A stretch of 64,000 nt of DNA from Phytophthora sp. 'mugwort' (lineage: Eukaryota > Oomycota > Peronosporomycetes > Peronosporales > Peronosporaceae): NCBI GenBank assembly GCA_033558025.1, contig JAUCEF010000001.1, positions 1,116,001-1,180,000 on the forward strand, in the 5' to 3' direction. Position numbers and translations under genes: made by a program. Every line of letters begins with the position of its first letter. Position 1 is the stretch's first letter. Positions 28,485 through 40,476 of this stretch are shown piece by piece. The notes under the pieces are model-generated. The model was not told the origin of the DNA, ran no database searches, and saw nothing but the letters and a program-made list of their open reading frames with translations.

Positions 28485-30870
28485 CCATCGACCACGTACC
28501 GGTTGGCAATGAAGTGGCTTGAGGGATTTAATACGACTCTTCACACAGGCAAGCTAGACGACTTCACAGGCCACGAGTCAGCAATAACGTCAAGCAGCTT
28601 TCCCAGTCTATCGCAAATTTCGGTCGCGGGAAGCGTCTCAATTTCTCAGTTATCCTTTGCCGAACTCAGTGGCAACGACCTTCTTGACGACGTCCATATT
28701 GCCCCCGGATATTCAGCTTTGGGTCCAAAAGATACCAACAATCATGCCCCTTACAACCACCATTGTTTCAACCTCTGCGTTTGAGGAAGCTGGTGGAAAA
28801 AATGGATATACAACACGGATGCCGTCGGTGTCTGTAATAGGCACCACCCCGACACCCATTGTGTTTGGATCGCTGCCCAAGCGTAGGGGGTTGTCGAGGC
28901 GTGCAGAGAAAAATGAAGAGTCGCAAAAAAAATGAAGGAAGCGAAGCGCATTAGAACGCGCGTTCGGGAAGGTAAGAAAGCTTGAGTCGTCAAACTGTCA
29001 CACATGGAAATCCTACGCGGTCCCTACAGCAGAAGTACGACCATGCCCCTTGTTGACAAAGTGAGGCTTCCAACTGTGGAAAACCAGGGGCCGCTGGCGG
29101 TGCGTAGGTACAATATCGGGCAGCCGGTACCCACCGTGAAATCCATCCATAAGGCTGATAGGATCCGTCATGCCGTTCAAGCCGTCGAGGTAACAAAGCA
29201 CACGATATGTCAGTGAGATGGGATGAATATGGCTGCGTGACGTAAGAATAGATGAAGTTAATGGAAGACGTAGTCACGGCCTAGAACAACTTCCAGTTGG
29301 TGCAAACAACGGTCGACTGGATTGACAAAGTTGAGTTCCATATTGATTGCATCGTGGACCCCTTCAAAGACACCCAAGATGTCACCAAGGTAAGTCCAGG
29401 AGGAACCAAAACAATCCCGAAATCCTACCGAATTTACACTAACTCCACATTGTTGCTTACATCCTTAGGAAGATCACAAAAAGCTGTTGAAGACTTAAAT
29501 CTCGGTAAGTGGTACATCGGGAGGCATGCCCAATTTGGCAGCGAGATCCTGGATTTGAACGAGAATGTATAGTTGCATTCTGGTTCTATCATTGGGGGAC
29601 CGTTCATGATGAGAAAAACTTACGAAGCGGTTGATATTGTGTACCCTCGGTTCCTCGATTTTGAGTCTATGGAGCAAAGGATGCGCATTGCACGGGCGTA
29701 TGGGGCAGCTTAACCTGGACTCAAGAGTGCCGTCAGCATCGTGAACCTTGGCCACCACCGGGGTGCATTCTTCGTAGACGTTCATGCACGAAGATGTTTC
29801 CTATTCGACCCAGATATTGCAGACCAACGTGACCGTACTCACGAACGCAGTGCGTACGATGGTTAAGGAGATCCTGCTCATGACGGACCAATTCCCGTTC
29901 GAAGTCATTATGGATGCAAGCAGAATGACAGCTCATCATGCAGCATGTGGTGTTTGATGGTGTTGGAACTGCTGCTATTTTGTACCGACCCGAAGAACTG
30001 GGTGGACTACTGGAGTGATTTTCTTTACGATATCGTCGGCTACTTGCGAATGCGATACTTGCACCAAGTAATCAGTCGGCAAGGCCACTTCCCTGTAGCG
30101 GACGATGCTGACGAGTAGGCTAGGTCGAAACGTTGTTGTTTACTTGTATGAATATTTATAATTTCAACATGTATGCGATGTATTTGACAGGTTTTGGTTT
30201 CAAACAAAATCAATAACAAAGGTTTACCAAATGTGAACCCCCTACGGACTTAAAGCTTTTTTGGGAGCTAACGCTGTCAGCAGCCTGGAGCCTTAATTTC
30301 GAAAACTGAATTGCGTTATATGCTTCCAACGCTGGGTTTGATTCGCTCTTTTCAGTGTACACTATACAGAACAGTCGCATTACGCACATTTCGCTGTAAA
30401 CTACTGACGGTGCGTAAGCTATTGGAGGGTGCACATTCTGTTCTCGACATAAACGAGACTGTATCCATCACTTTTAGCGATTGCACACACACACCGGCCT
30501 CCATTTTCTGTACCAGCACAACCGCAATAATGAAACTAAATGGGCGAAAAGAAATGCGTTACCATGATATTCGTAATTTAGTTCCAATACATGTAGTCGA
30601 CCCAAAAGGATACTAGTGCAGTACTGTATCGCAAATGTTTTAGCAATTTGTCGTATCCGACACGTCAAATATTAGTCAATAACAATGGAGAGTTTTGTAA
30701 ATGAAAATAACGTCATATATCCGACCGTAAATTGGTGGACAGCAAACTGGGAGTGGACGAGATGCGAGCAGTGTCGGTGACCTCTGTTATCATGACCTCG
30801 CTGCGAATGAGCAAGGGAAGGTTTAAGGCGGTCCACGCGCGTAGAAGAGGTCAGTGCAACTCACCAGGTC
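28485..30870 (+). other. Unassigned stretch with decayed coding-like segments
   Basis: Plus-strand frames at 29297-29572 (WIDKVEFHIDCIVDPFKD) and about 29780-29940 (FPFEVIMDASRMTAHHA) look protein-like in composition but are short, broken and match no family I know. 30311-30616 is another frame without motifs. There is no inverted repeat border that I can see. It may be the rest of a transposon. Confidence 0.35.
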
Positions 30871-30879
30871 AAGATTGAT

Positions 30880-31440
30880 ATAGTTCACTATTTCGAAACC
30901 TACACGATGGAAGCGACCTTAAAGGAGTTTTACAATGGGAAGACCGGAATGAGCTGCAGACCAAGCGAGCGTATACTTGTGTCGCAAAATAAATAGGACA
31001 AGCTCAAAGAACTCTGCGAGACGACAGCAACACCCAGTTTTACGTAGAATGACTACAAAGCTGACACATGATGCAAAGTGTACGTGGCGCAGTGGATAAA
31101 CACGTACCGTGTTCAAGGTTGCCTGTGTCAAGCCTCATGCTGCGCCGAAAGACGCTGACGATTGCTCACGACCATGCAATTCCAAGGAACATATTCGCGG
31201 CGTCACGTGGCTGGATGGAAGGATTCCAACGAAGGCATCGGCCGACTCTCCGCGCAAAAACTAGGTGAGGGCATCTCAAACCCGACGATGGAGTAGCCGA
31301 CTCTCCGCGTCTTCAACAAACAGGTAATGCAGAAGATCGTGGAGCTTGGCATGAACGGGTGTATACCGCTGAACAGACACAGCTCTCCATGGATAAGACC
31401 CTACACGCCAATCTACAATTCAGATTCGAATCTATAAAAG
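30880..31440 (+). pseudogene. Pogo/Tigger transposase N-terminal relic
   Basis: Plus-strand pieces give KIDIVHYFETYTMEATLKEF (30870-30930), then a Tc5/CENP-B-type helix-turn-helix end: NIFAASRGWMEGFQRRH followed by TLRAKTR (31180-31265), and FNKQVMQKIVELGMNG (31310-31360) just before where the first catalytic Asp would sit. The rest of the core is absent, so the copy is truncated. Confidence 0.65.
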
Positions 31441-31476
31441 CATTAATCATTTCAAGATTATGTTACCTCCTACTAT

Positions 31477-32645
31477 TCAGTAGTAATACTTCAAGATAGC
31501 GGTCACCAGCGCGTGCAGCATCTGCGTCAGCGCTGCCTGTGGCGGAGTGAACCAGCTTCGCCACCGGTACTCACGAAGGTACATGGGAAGAAGCGCCTTG
31601 TTCATTCCCAAATAGCCTAGTGAAACAGACAGTTAGAAACTCTCTTTCATAGCAAACGTAGCCAATTGAACAGACCTTCACGTGTTGTTTGACCCGGATC
31701 TCCCAGGGGCCCTCGATGCGGTTCGTGTGGGCGCCGGTGACTGGGTCCACTTAAGTCTCGCTGTGTTTGACCCACAAATGGTTGTACTTCATGCTGCGCA
31801 GCACAGGGCTGCTGGACAGCGTGAGCTTGCCGTTCACCGACATATAGGAAGCGAACTGGTCGCTAACAATCGTCGTGCTACAATCATTCGAGTACATTAG
31901 CGCTGGATAAAGTATGTGTAATATATCAGCAATATACTCACCCAGCCATGATGTGCTTCTTGGTAGCTTTGAGAGCGTAGGCTTCGTACGTTCGGCGTAC
32001 GTCACCACGCCGAACAGCGGTTGGTGGTCCTGGCTACCCCGCCGAACAGCTGCAGTCTGGGAAGCGGCGACCCCGGTTGTACTTCGATTTTTTTCCAGCG
32101 AGGTCTCGTCGATCTCGACGACGTGACTTTCACCGCCCACCTCCATTGGGATGGACATCACCTCCCTAGAGCAGATGTCTCTGCAGTACGTATACCACTG
32201 CATCACCGCCTGCTCGTTCACGGTCACCATGTTCACAGCCTTCGTTCGAGCACTACAGTGGCAGAGCAGGCGGACGAGTTTGCGGAGGGGCAGATTGCTT
32301 TTCGCAACGAAGGACCTTGTGCGAGCGCCAGCGCTCGTGCGCCACGTCCAAACACATGTCCTTGGTGCACTTCGGGCACAGCAGCGACGACGGTACGAGG
32401 TGCACGGCCATGGACTACTACAACGTGGTCGACGCGGTGGACGTGATGTCCATCACGCCGTCGTACGTGGTGTTTTGCAGGCTGCGGGCTGCATGCACGT
32501 CGACTGGACGTGGCAGTCGTGGGCATGTTGCCGCCGCCGCCGCCACTCAGGCGTTGGAAGAAGGCGTGCGGCTGGAGGGCATGCTGGATGGAGATGGGGG
32601 TGATAGCGGGGACTTGGGCTCTCTGGAAGAAGTTTGCAAATGAGA
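31477..32645 (-). pseudogene. Merlin/IS1595 (ISXO2-like) transposase, nearly intact
   Basis: Minus strand. The N-terminal part has a zinc-binding CPKCTKDMC (about 32330-32365). The core frame 32236-31751 has VEIDETSLEKNRSTTG (first Asp), FGVVTYAER, and VSDQFASYMSVNG (second Asp). It reads through KHSET, then one in-frame stop (about 31753), into VDPVTGAHTNRIEGPW (Asn/Glu of the DDE). A short GT-AG gap (about 31619-31675) leads to GMNKALLPMYLREYRWRSW and a stop at 31477. A frameshift lies near 32240-32270. Merlin elements are DNA transposons related to bacterial IS1016/IS1595. This copy has few lesions and might be recent. I did not find its terminal repeats. Confidence 0.82.
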
Positions 32646-32699
32646 TCCCAAAAGAAAGCTTGCTCAAGCGCGCGCGGCTTTGCATTTTTCGCGCCCATT

Positions 32700-34200
32700 A
32701 TGGGTTGTATCTGAGTTCGTCTTTCATCTCTACATAGTGACAATGGGTACAATTTGTAGCGAGTCTGCTAATGTGGGGCTGTAGCCACATGCTCAACGTG
32801 GCTACACTACTGTCTGCAGGTTGCGTGTGTGGGACATGTTTGTAGTTTACTCTACAAGTGGGGCTTTATCCAGGGAGAGCCCTATTTCGAGTATCTGCCC
32901 AACTTTACCATTACGACGAAAGAGCCGCGGACGCCATGGGTGCGGTCGACAGGCAAGGAAAAGGAACGGCGCACCTGTATGCGGCTGGGAGACTCGCTGT
33001 TCCGCAAGTGGTCGCCGTATTTAGAGCTGAAAGTGACGCCGTCCAAGGCAGCAGCCACATGCGCTGAGCGCGACGCCAAGTGACACAGGTTTTGAAGACT
33101 TCTGTGCGAAAAGCTAGCTCCGCTCCAAGAGCACCACAACGTATAAGCTACGGTAACGGTAGCAACAGGTGGAATGAGGGGTTAACAAATGCCTTCTTGA
33201 GCTTTGCTTCGGCTCGCGACCCGTCATTGAAACCCGGTGTTGCTCCTGCTTGACAAATTTAGCGGCAATTGGGCTGATCCAGTCACTGCGCGGCAGAGAG
33301 CTCAAGGCTACCTGATGCCAGCCCCTGAAGGGTGTATCAGCGTCTTCTAGCCGCCAATGTCGGCTGGAGCCGCTCGCCAAGAATCGTCTCCAGATGGGTT
33401 CGATCGAGTATATCGAGCGGCAGAAGGCGGATTACGAGACTTCGATAACGGATATCTGGGGGGGGGTCAACTTGTTAGCGTCTACTATTAACTACGTCGT
33501 GGAGTGGATTGGCGGTAGCGTGGGGCGACTTTACTGTCCACACGACTGCGAACGGCTTCAATGGGTGCTTCGAAGAGCAGTGGAGAAGTTGACGAGGGTA
33601 TCATGCAGAAGAATGACCAAAGCGTAGATCGCTTCGACAAGCTGGACTGCTCGTTTCTTAAAACGCGCAAAATCCCGCGTTCTACTAAATCCGCACCTTG
33701 GTTTGTTCTAGCTATTCAAATACTCGGATTAATGCAGTTATGTGCTACTACTTTATCGCAAGTGTCATACCCAGTAGACAGCTTTACGGGTATTTTTCAG
33801 CGGGATTATCCTTCCAGATATGAAGAGCAATCAGAAATATGGAAAGCACAGAATGTGATACCGTCCCGGAGAAGAATGTAAAATTGACGTAAATCCGATA
33901 GCACCACTGAATTCCGGAACGGGTCGCCCCCCACGGCGCGCAAAGGAATCCCTCACATATCCTACACATTAATGCCCAAGCCATCGCATGTCCGCGCGGG
34001 TAGGGATGCGTTAAAAACAAAAAAAAGGCTAGACAAGCTTGAGGTCAAACTAAACGTCAGTTCAAAGTTGTTGAGAACTCGATCTACATAGCCCTGACCC
34101 TTCGACACTTCGCTCGCCTCAAGATTGAGAAGATCGGCACTGCCTACTACCATTATGTAGGTTGTAGGATGCGACAAACATGCAACGACAACACCTAAGG
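32700..34200 (+). other. Spacer with unassigned frames
   Basis: The best frame is 32829-33083 (+; opens with GTG), about 85 codons with YKWGFIQGEPYFEYLPNF, without a recognisable domain. 33561-33881 (+) has a hydrophobic segment (FVLAIQILGLMQLCATTL) but no family match. I cannot assign either; they may be pieces of the MULE that follows or random frames. Confidence 0.3.
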
Positions 34201-35178
34201 TGTCGGTGTAGATGAAGCTCCACCCATCACCGACGTGCCTCATGAATTTCGAACTGCACCCCCAAGAAGTCTGCCTCTCCCATCTGTCGCTGTCACCAAG
34301 CATGGCTTGGGAGCAGGTAATGGCTTCGCTTCGAGAAGGCCATCCAGCCGAGACCCTTAGCATGATCCCCAGACTGACCAGCATCTCCACCATCAAGTAC
34401 GCTAAGGCACAAACCACCGGGTGTGTCTCGTTCGGAGAAATCGAAAGTGTGCCGAATCCCCTCCGCCATTTCTCCAGTTCAGAATGGGCCACACCACCGG
34501 GGTGTGGATGAATAGATTTCTTGGATTCGGCGTCCAGACCTCGTCTTTCTGCTCCGCTATTCACGGTCCGCCGTCTTCATCGACGGCACCTTCAAGAATG
34601 TACCCCCCCCCCTTCACCCAGTGCCTGACCGTGATGATCAACCCAGTGTGGGTGTGCATGTGCCTGACATGTACCTCCTACAAGCACCAAGATGCGTTAA
34701 GCTACGTGATCATGCAGAAAGGCCGTCTGCTGGAGCCTGCAACTGTTACCTGCGACTCTGAACAGAGCTTCATGAACTCCATCACGATCAGATTCCGCTT
34801 ACCAAGATTCTGCTGTGATTAATTCAATAGAAACAGATACTTCTACCCAAGTTGGTCGAGCTACGGATGTCGCTGCCCAAGAAGATCTCTGCTGTTCTCC
34901 GCCCAGGCGTCATTGACGTGCTCACGATTATCCCAGTAGACCAAATCCACGACAAGGTACTCATTTGTTTTACTATTTTTAAAAAACAATTAAAATGGGT
35001 TTAATTTATGTATGACTAATCTAGAGAATCAGATATTGGTTATATCCGCAACAAGATGGACGGGACGGGCAACTAGACCAAATGGGAGGCTTTATGGCGA
35101 TACTTCCGGAGCAACAGGACGTCGACGTACGATGCGGACCACTGGAATGTTCACAGTATAGACACTGTCCGAATTGAC
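34200..35178 (+). pseudogene. MULE transposase, 5' part, interrupted by chromovirus C
   Basis: Plus-strand pieces: MAWEQVMASLREG..AETLSM (34300-34370), then RFLGFG followed after a frame change by VFIDGTFKNVPPPFTQC (34571-34625), the first catalytic Asp of the MULE domain. PATVTCDSEQSFMNSI follows (34735-34785), with the second Asp. ELRMSLPKKISAVLRPGVID (34855-34915) precedes WRYFRSNRTSTYDADHWNVH (35095-35155), the typical C-terminal phrase. The frame then runs directly into the LTR of element C at 35184 and resumes at 40957. Confidence 0.8.
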
Positions 35179-35183
35179 CTGCA
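35179..35183 (+). repeat. Target-site duplication of element C, left copy (CTGCA)
   Basis: CTGCA directly before TGTAGTGG of the 5' LTR; identical CTGCA at 40952-40956 after the 3' LTR. Confidence 0.95.
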
Positions 35184-35657
35184 TGTAGTGGTTTCCTGAT
35201 ATTCAGCTCGGGATCACCACTAGCAGGCCTGTCTAGGCAACTTCAAGGTCGCCTGACCTCGGTAAGATCGCCTGTTATCTCAGAAGACCCAGATGTGTCA
35301 TACGGCCCCAGGTTGACGGCAATGGGGGTGCATGTTCTCCCGGTCTGGCTGTCAATGCTTGACCGGGCTGTATGAGGAACTTTGTATGTCAGCCTTGCAT
35401 ATTTACCAATTGCAGGATATCGATGCCTCAGACATCCTGTTTTTCCGTCTCTCTTGAATCAAACCGCGGGAGGACGCTCCTGGACACGGTTGGTCAAGTA
35501 GGCGATGAGCGTCGGGATGGTTTCCATCAAACCCCGGACCTCACTTTTCATTTTTCATTTCCATCCATCAATACATCTGGCTACAGTTCCGTGCGGGTTA
35601 AGCCCCCGCATCGCCGCGTGTTTCAACTTTGGATCTTCCGGCCCCGGAAACACTACA
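35184..35657 (+). repeat. 5' LTR of chromovirus C (474 bp)
   Basis: Starts TGTAGTGGTTTCCTGATATT and ends GGAAACACTACA. Matched along its whole length by 40477-40951. Confidence 0.96.
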
Positions 35658-35760
35658 AAGCATTCTATAGTAGAACTACTTTGTTCGTCGTAGACCACAC
35701 CCTGCACCATCGGCGGCACAAGAAGATCAAGATCAAGACGTCCTACTTCAACGCTGAAGT

Positions 35761-36640
35761 ATGGACCACGACGACAATGTTACCCAGCCGGCCACAGTCC
35801 CACTGTTTGCGCCACTACTACCGCCCAAGATTTCGAGTGTCTGTCACGACTTCCTCGCCACGTGGAAGATAAGCGCCGTGTGTACGAAGCCGAGCTGCGC
35901 GCCAGCTGCTGTGTCTCCGGCGAGGGCTATGACATGATGGTCACCCGGATCGCCGAGTCGTTCGAAGCCGAGCTGCTCGACGCCTTCTGCGAGTTGCGCC
36001 TGCACATGACTTCAGCGGACGTGACGGAAGGCATCTTGATTGCTGCGATTGAACACATCGCTGGTAGTTTGAAAAACAAGACTTTGTATGGCATCAAGTC
36101 CCTGTTCCGAAGCAAGCTTCGCCTGAATATGACAGAGGACGACGTGGATGCAAGGGTGCTAGACTACTTCAACGATTTCGGCAAGATCAAGCGAGCCAAT
36201 GGTCTGACTGAGTGCTTTGAAGGCAACGAAGGCGTCCGCGAGAAGTGCAAGCGCCTTGTGACCTCTCTTCACTCCTCTTCATTGAACGAAGTCAAGCAGT
36301 GTGTCCGTTTTACGTACAAGCCTGCTTCTAGCGACCCGAGACGACTATTCGGGCTCATCGTGGATAAAGCGCCGGAACATGAGCGCCAGCACCAGCGACT
36401 CAAAGCCAAGAGACGCGAACAACCAAAAGCCAAGAAGGACAGGGTCAAGCCTGAGCGTTACTCGCAACAGAAGAGGTCGTGGGGTCTAATCCGTCAAGGG
36501 CGCCTGCTCCGGATGCTCCTAAATGAACGCCGAGTGTGAAGCCACGACCTACAACCTCAGGGAACTTGCCGCCGACTCCGTGTCCAAAGTGCAAGGAGAT
36601 GCACTGGATCCACGACTGTACCAAGGTAAATACTGAGGCG
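35761..36640 (+). pseudogene. gag of chromovirus C
   Basis: Starts at an ATG at 35761 (MDHDDNVTQPATVPLF), with a frameshift near 35865 into the frame that runs to 36539 (a capsid-like helical region including FEAELLDAFCELRLHMT and DDVDARVLDYFNDFGKI). A basic tail follows. The zinc knuckle CPKCKEMHWIHDC lies in the next frame (about 36578-36616). Layout and phrases parallel gag of element B, supporting common descent. The open frame beginning at 35862 opens at a GTG, not the true start. Confidence 0.85.
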
Positions 36641-36699
36641 GAACGAGAAAAGCTCCGTAATCAACTACATGAAGCTAACCAGGCCAAACGCAGACGTCT

Positions 36700-38570
36700 G
36701 AAGCGTCTGGGTGAGTACCTACCGGTTGCTGGACGTATAGTGACACTGAATGGGGTATTGCAGTTGCCATACTGCCCTGACAGTGGCTCCGACCACACTG
36801 TCATCTGCCGCTCGCACTGGGAGCAACTCAAGAGAAGGACCCGCGTGTCAAGGCAGAAAACCTGGAGATCCCGGTAAAGAACCAAGCTTTCGGTTTTACC
36901 TGGGTGACGGCCGACAAGAAGGCCAAATTGCATCTGCTTATCCATATCGCGCAGGACCGGTTGCCCGATGGATACAGTGGATGTGTGGATCGTTGAAGTT
37001 GACGACGACGAGTTCATCGTGGGCAATGACTTGCTGAACTCGCTTGGCATAGACGTCAGCCGACAGCTGGAAATGTTAGCGGAACCTGGAGACGACGAGA
37101 CGAGCGGTGACGCCATTGAGATCGAGACGGACGACTCGCCAATGACTGCGACTGCTTCGCCGCCAGTGATGATGTATTTTCGCTGCTTTCGAACGATTGA
37201 TTGACCATGCCGTGGAGATTGGATTCCCTCTCGATAAAGTACAGCAAGTCCGCACGAGCGCTCATGTCTACGACGTGTGTCGTCTCGAATTGCGCGCTGA
37301 TCGTCCAGCCAAATGATTGGTTTATGAGAACGCTGACAGTCGATGGGCGATCCCTGTCTTGCCAGTCAAGAATCTGCGGGTCTCATTGATTTCAGAATAG
37401 CCACGGACTATCGAGGACCAAACGCTGTGACGGACGTGAGGGATGCACCTATCCTATCGTTAGTCGTGGAAAATGCAGGTGGAATGAAACACTTTGGACT
37501 TTTTGATTTTCTCAAAGGTTTCTGGCAGCTTCCATTAGCATAAGTTTGCCAAGCGTTTCTTCATGCATGACCGACAAGAAGGTTTTCACTCCCCGCCGCG
37601 TTCCGCAAGACTGCAGTGACGCCGCCATATACTTGCAGAAGACAATGGAGCAATATTTCACTAGCCTGCTCTACAAACATCTCCTGATTTAGATTGACGA
37701 CTTACTTCTGTACGCCGACCATATCGACACCTACCTGGTCAAGCTGAGAGAGCTGTTCTCACTCCTCAACCGATACGGACTGAAGTTAAGCACAAAGAAG
37801 ACCAGCTTGTACCGGCCTTAAGGCAAGTGGTGTGGCAAGGTGATCGACGGTGAAGGCATCAAGCATGATCCGGAAGTATCGACTCGCTGAGAGCAGTGTC
37901 GTACCGCCGGGGAGCTCCAGCAGTTCGTGTGCGACATCAACTGGATGCGCGACAACATCATCGATTCGCTAGGCAAGTCGAACCTCTTCAGCCTCGACTT
38001 GATTCAGCACTTGCAAGTATCAAACGGACCCGCCGAGCTGCGGTAAACACCGAAATCGAACTCAACGAGGACGAGCGCCGTGTCTTCAACCAAGCAAGGA
38101 TGCGTTGGCGAACGCAGCCACTCTCGCCTTCCTGATGATGATGCGAGAACTTGTCTTTTCACGGATGCTTCCGATGTCGGCTACGCGAATATCGTGACAT
38201 AGGTGAAGGATTTCGACTCTAAGAAATCAGTCATAGAACAACAACACCGCCTGATACACTGCACAAGCGGAATGTTCACTGGCAGCCATCTTAATTGGAC
38301 GGTATCGAGAAAGAGGCGTTCCCAATTGCAGTGGCTTGTGACAAACTGGACTACCGGTTGCTGCGCCCCCAGCCGTTCCGCATGTACTGCGACCACCGCA
38401 ACCTCATCCACGTCTTCGTGCCGGACGAGTAGGTCAAGAAGCACGTCGAGGGTAAGTTGCTAAGGTGGACAATGAAGCTAATGAACTATCGCTACGTCGT
38501 GGAGCATGTTCCGGGACCCGACAATGTATGGGCTGATATGATCTCCCGTTGGACCGGCAATCACACTCTA
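36700..38570 (+). pseudogene. Protease, reverse transcriptase and RNase H of chromovirus C
   Basis: Protease: LPYCPDSGSDHTVI (about 36765-36805) with the DSG active site, and FIVGNDLLNSLGID (about 37013-37055). RT: FRIATDYRGPNAVTD (about 37390-37435), then MKHFGLFDFLKGFWQLPLA ending in a stop at 37541. The catalytic YIDD reads stop-IDD in LLLYADHIDTYLVKL (about 37690-37740). RNase H fragments end with RWTMKLMNYRYVVEHVPGPD and WADMISRW (about 38463-38555). Several stops and frame changes make it non-coding. Confidence 0.88.
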
Positions 38571-38689
38571 ACAGTATCGATGAAACGGTTGAGTAATCCG
38601 ACGACTGCCGCGCGCTGGCCCCCACCACGTCTCTGCCTTGAGACCGTTGGATGACGCCCATTTCGTGTGGCCTATGCTCGTGGAACTCC

Positions 38690-40010
38690 ACGAAGTGCAG
38701 TCCAAGTACCAGCTTCCTACTGGAACTGGCCATGACGAACACGGTATCGTGGTGCTGAAGGACCGTCGTTGGATTCCCCCAGAGGTTACTGAACACTCCA
38801 ACGACTGTGTATTGTTGCACACTGCGGCGCAAAAGGCCATCGCGGTCAACATGCAATGGTTGCTCATCTGCGCCGACTCTTCGCCATAGACCACGGTGTA
38901 GATGTGGTAGCCAGCTTCGTCAAGAACTGCCGGCGATGTCTGCATTCGCGGGGGAGGAGGAGGAGGGTGGGGGGAGGAGGAGGAGGAGGTTGAAGGATCA
39001 CGCCACGCATTTCTGCGAACTGATTGTTGCAGACACACCCGACAGTATCGTGGTCACGGAAGGACTGCTGGCTTGGCACTCCAGGTTTGGGATACCCCCC
39101 CCCCTCTTGGTTTCCGACCAAGGAACGCACTTCAAAAATGAGGTTATTGCTGAGCTCAGCCGCCGCCTGCGAACGCAGCAGGAGTTCACGCCAGAATACG
39201 GCCCGTGCGTGAGCGGATCCCATCGAGCGCGTCAACCGAGCCACTCTTCAAGTGGCACGAACGATGATTCTGACTTACAAGATTGGGTATAAGGACTGGG
39301 TCTATCTCGCCCCGATCCAGGCAAACCTAAACCACACACCCGTCCCTCGCTTGGAAACCGGGCGCTTGTAGAGCTGTTCACGGGTCTTCAATGCCCAACG
39401 CCGCTGATGGAGTTCTATCTGCCAGAGTCCGGCGGCCTGCAGGAGGTCCCAACCAGCGAAGAAATCGACAACTACTTAGCCGATCTGCGAAGCAGCCTGT
39501 AATCGATGCACTGCGACGTAGAGGACCGAAGGCTGGAGCAACGACTACTCAATAAGAAAAGAGAGAGCGAGGCGAAAATCTCGTGAATTTTACAGTCGGT
39601 GACTACGTGTTACGATCGAGAGTCGATGAGAAGCAAGGTAACAAGTTCAGGTTACTTGGGCTGACCCCTATCGAGTTGAGCGAGCCGACGCACACTTCTT
39701 CAGAGTGGAGCACGTGGTGACCGGAAAAGAGCTGGATGTGCACGCTTCAAGATTCAAGACGTATGCGGACGACAGCCTCGAGGTGACGGATGAACTCCTG
39801 GAGCACGTGGTTTCCCAAGGGATAATCCTCGTCATTAACAAACTTAAGGAGCGTCGGTGGAACCCGGATATCAATGACTACGAGGTACTGGTAAGTTGGA
39901 AGGGCTTACAGTCGATTGAAGATTCGTACGAACCCGTCCAACACCTCGCGAAGGAGATTCGCCTTCTCGTCGATCACTACGTGATCAAGGCCGATGACCC
40001 CGTGCTCACA
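38690..40010 (+). pseudogene. Integrase and chromodomain of chromovirus C
   Basis: Integrase core: ATHFCELIVADTPDSIVV (about 39003-39056), then LLVSDQGTHFKNEVIAEL (about 39106-39160) with the second Asp. The third acid region is frameshifted near 39215-39240, and YKDWVYLAPIQANLNHTP follows (about 39290-39345). The HHCC part is poor because a purine-rich repeat (38950-38989) occupies its end. The C-terminal frame 39705-40127 ends in a clear chromodomain: YEVLVSWKGLQSIEDSYEPV (about 39880-39940). Confidence 0.88.
38950..38989 (+). repeat. G/A-only (GGA)n tract inside the integrase region
   Basis: Forty bases of only G with single A, plus one T, built from GGA units around a G6 run. It sits between the zinc-binding and catalytic parts of integrase where elements B and D have coding sequence, so it is an expansion or replacement. 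Confidence 0.85.
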
Positions 40011-40476
40011 GAGTACTGGAACAAGCTGCAGGAAGGACCAACTGAGCCCGTATCTCAGCCTCCAACTATTTCTCGACCCCAAGTCTCACCGGATGCCGTG
40101 CGTCCTGCGCCAAGGCGCCGGAAATGACGACGCCAAGACCCTGCGCCAGGAGCTGACAGCAGTAACTCCCAGGTAGACAACAACGATGCTGCCCTAGCGG
40201 GGATGCCATCCTCCGCTCAGCCGCACATGTGCGACGTGCCCCCGATGAGAACAGACAGAAGCGCCCGGGCGCCGAGGGTCACGACTCTCAACTTCCTCTA
40301 GGCCGTCGTACTCGATCTATGACTACCGCCGCCGCGACCCCCGCTCGAAGTACTGTAGGTCCGAGCCAGCGACCACCGAGTACCCGCCAACGGCATAGAT
40401 ATTCTGCCATGCTACAATTGCCATCCGCCTAGTTGTGAATCCAAGTAGTAGCGGTGAACCCAAGCTTAGGGGGCTG

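Noticed and set aside
33962..34564. 200-codon minus-strand frame
   Set aside because: It lies opposite the MULE transposase segments, which carry recognisable catalytic motifs; the minus frame has none.
35372..35872. 166-codon frame, repeated at 40666-40968
   Set aside because: It is inside the LTRs of element C; the duplication is due to LTR identity, not to a gene family.
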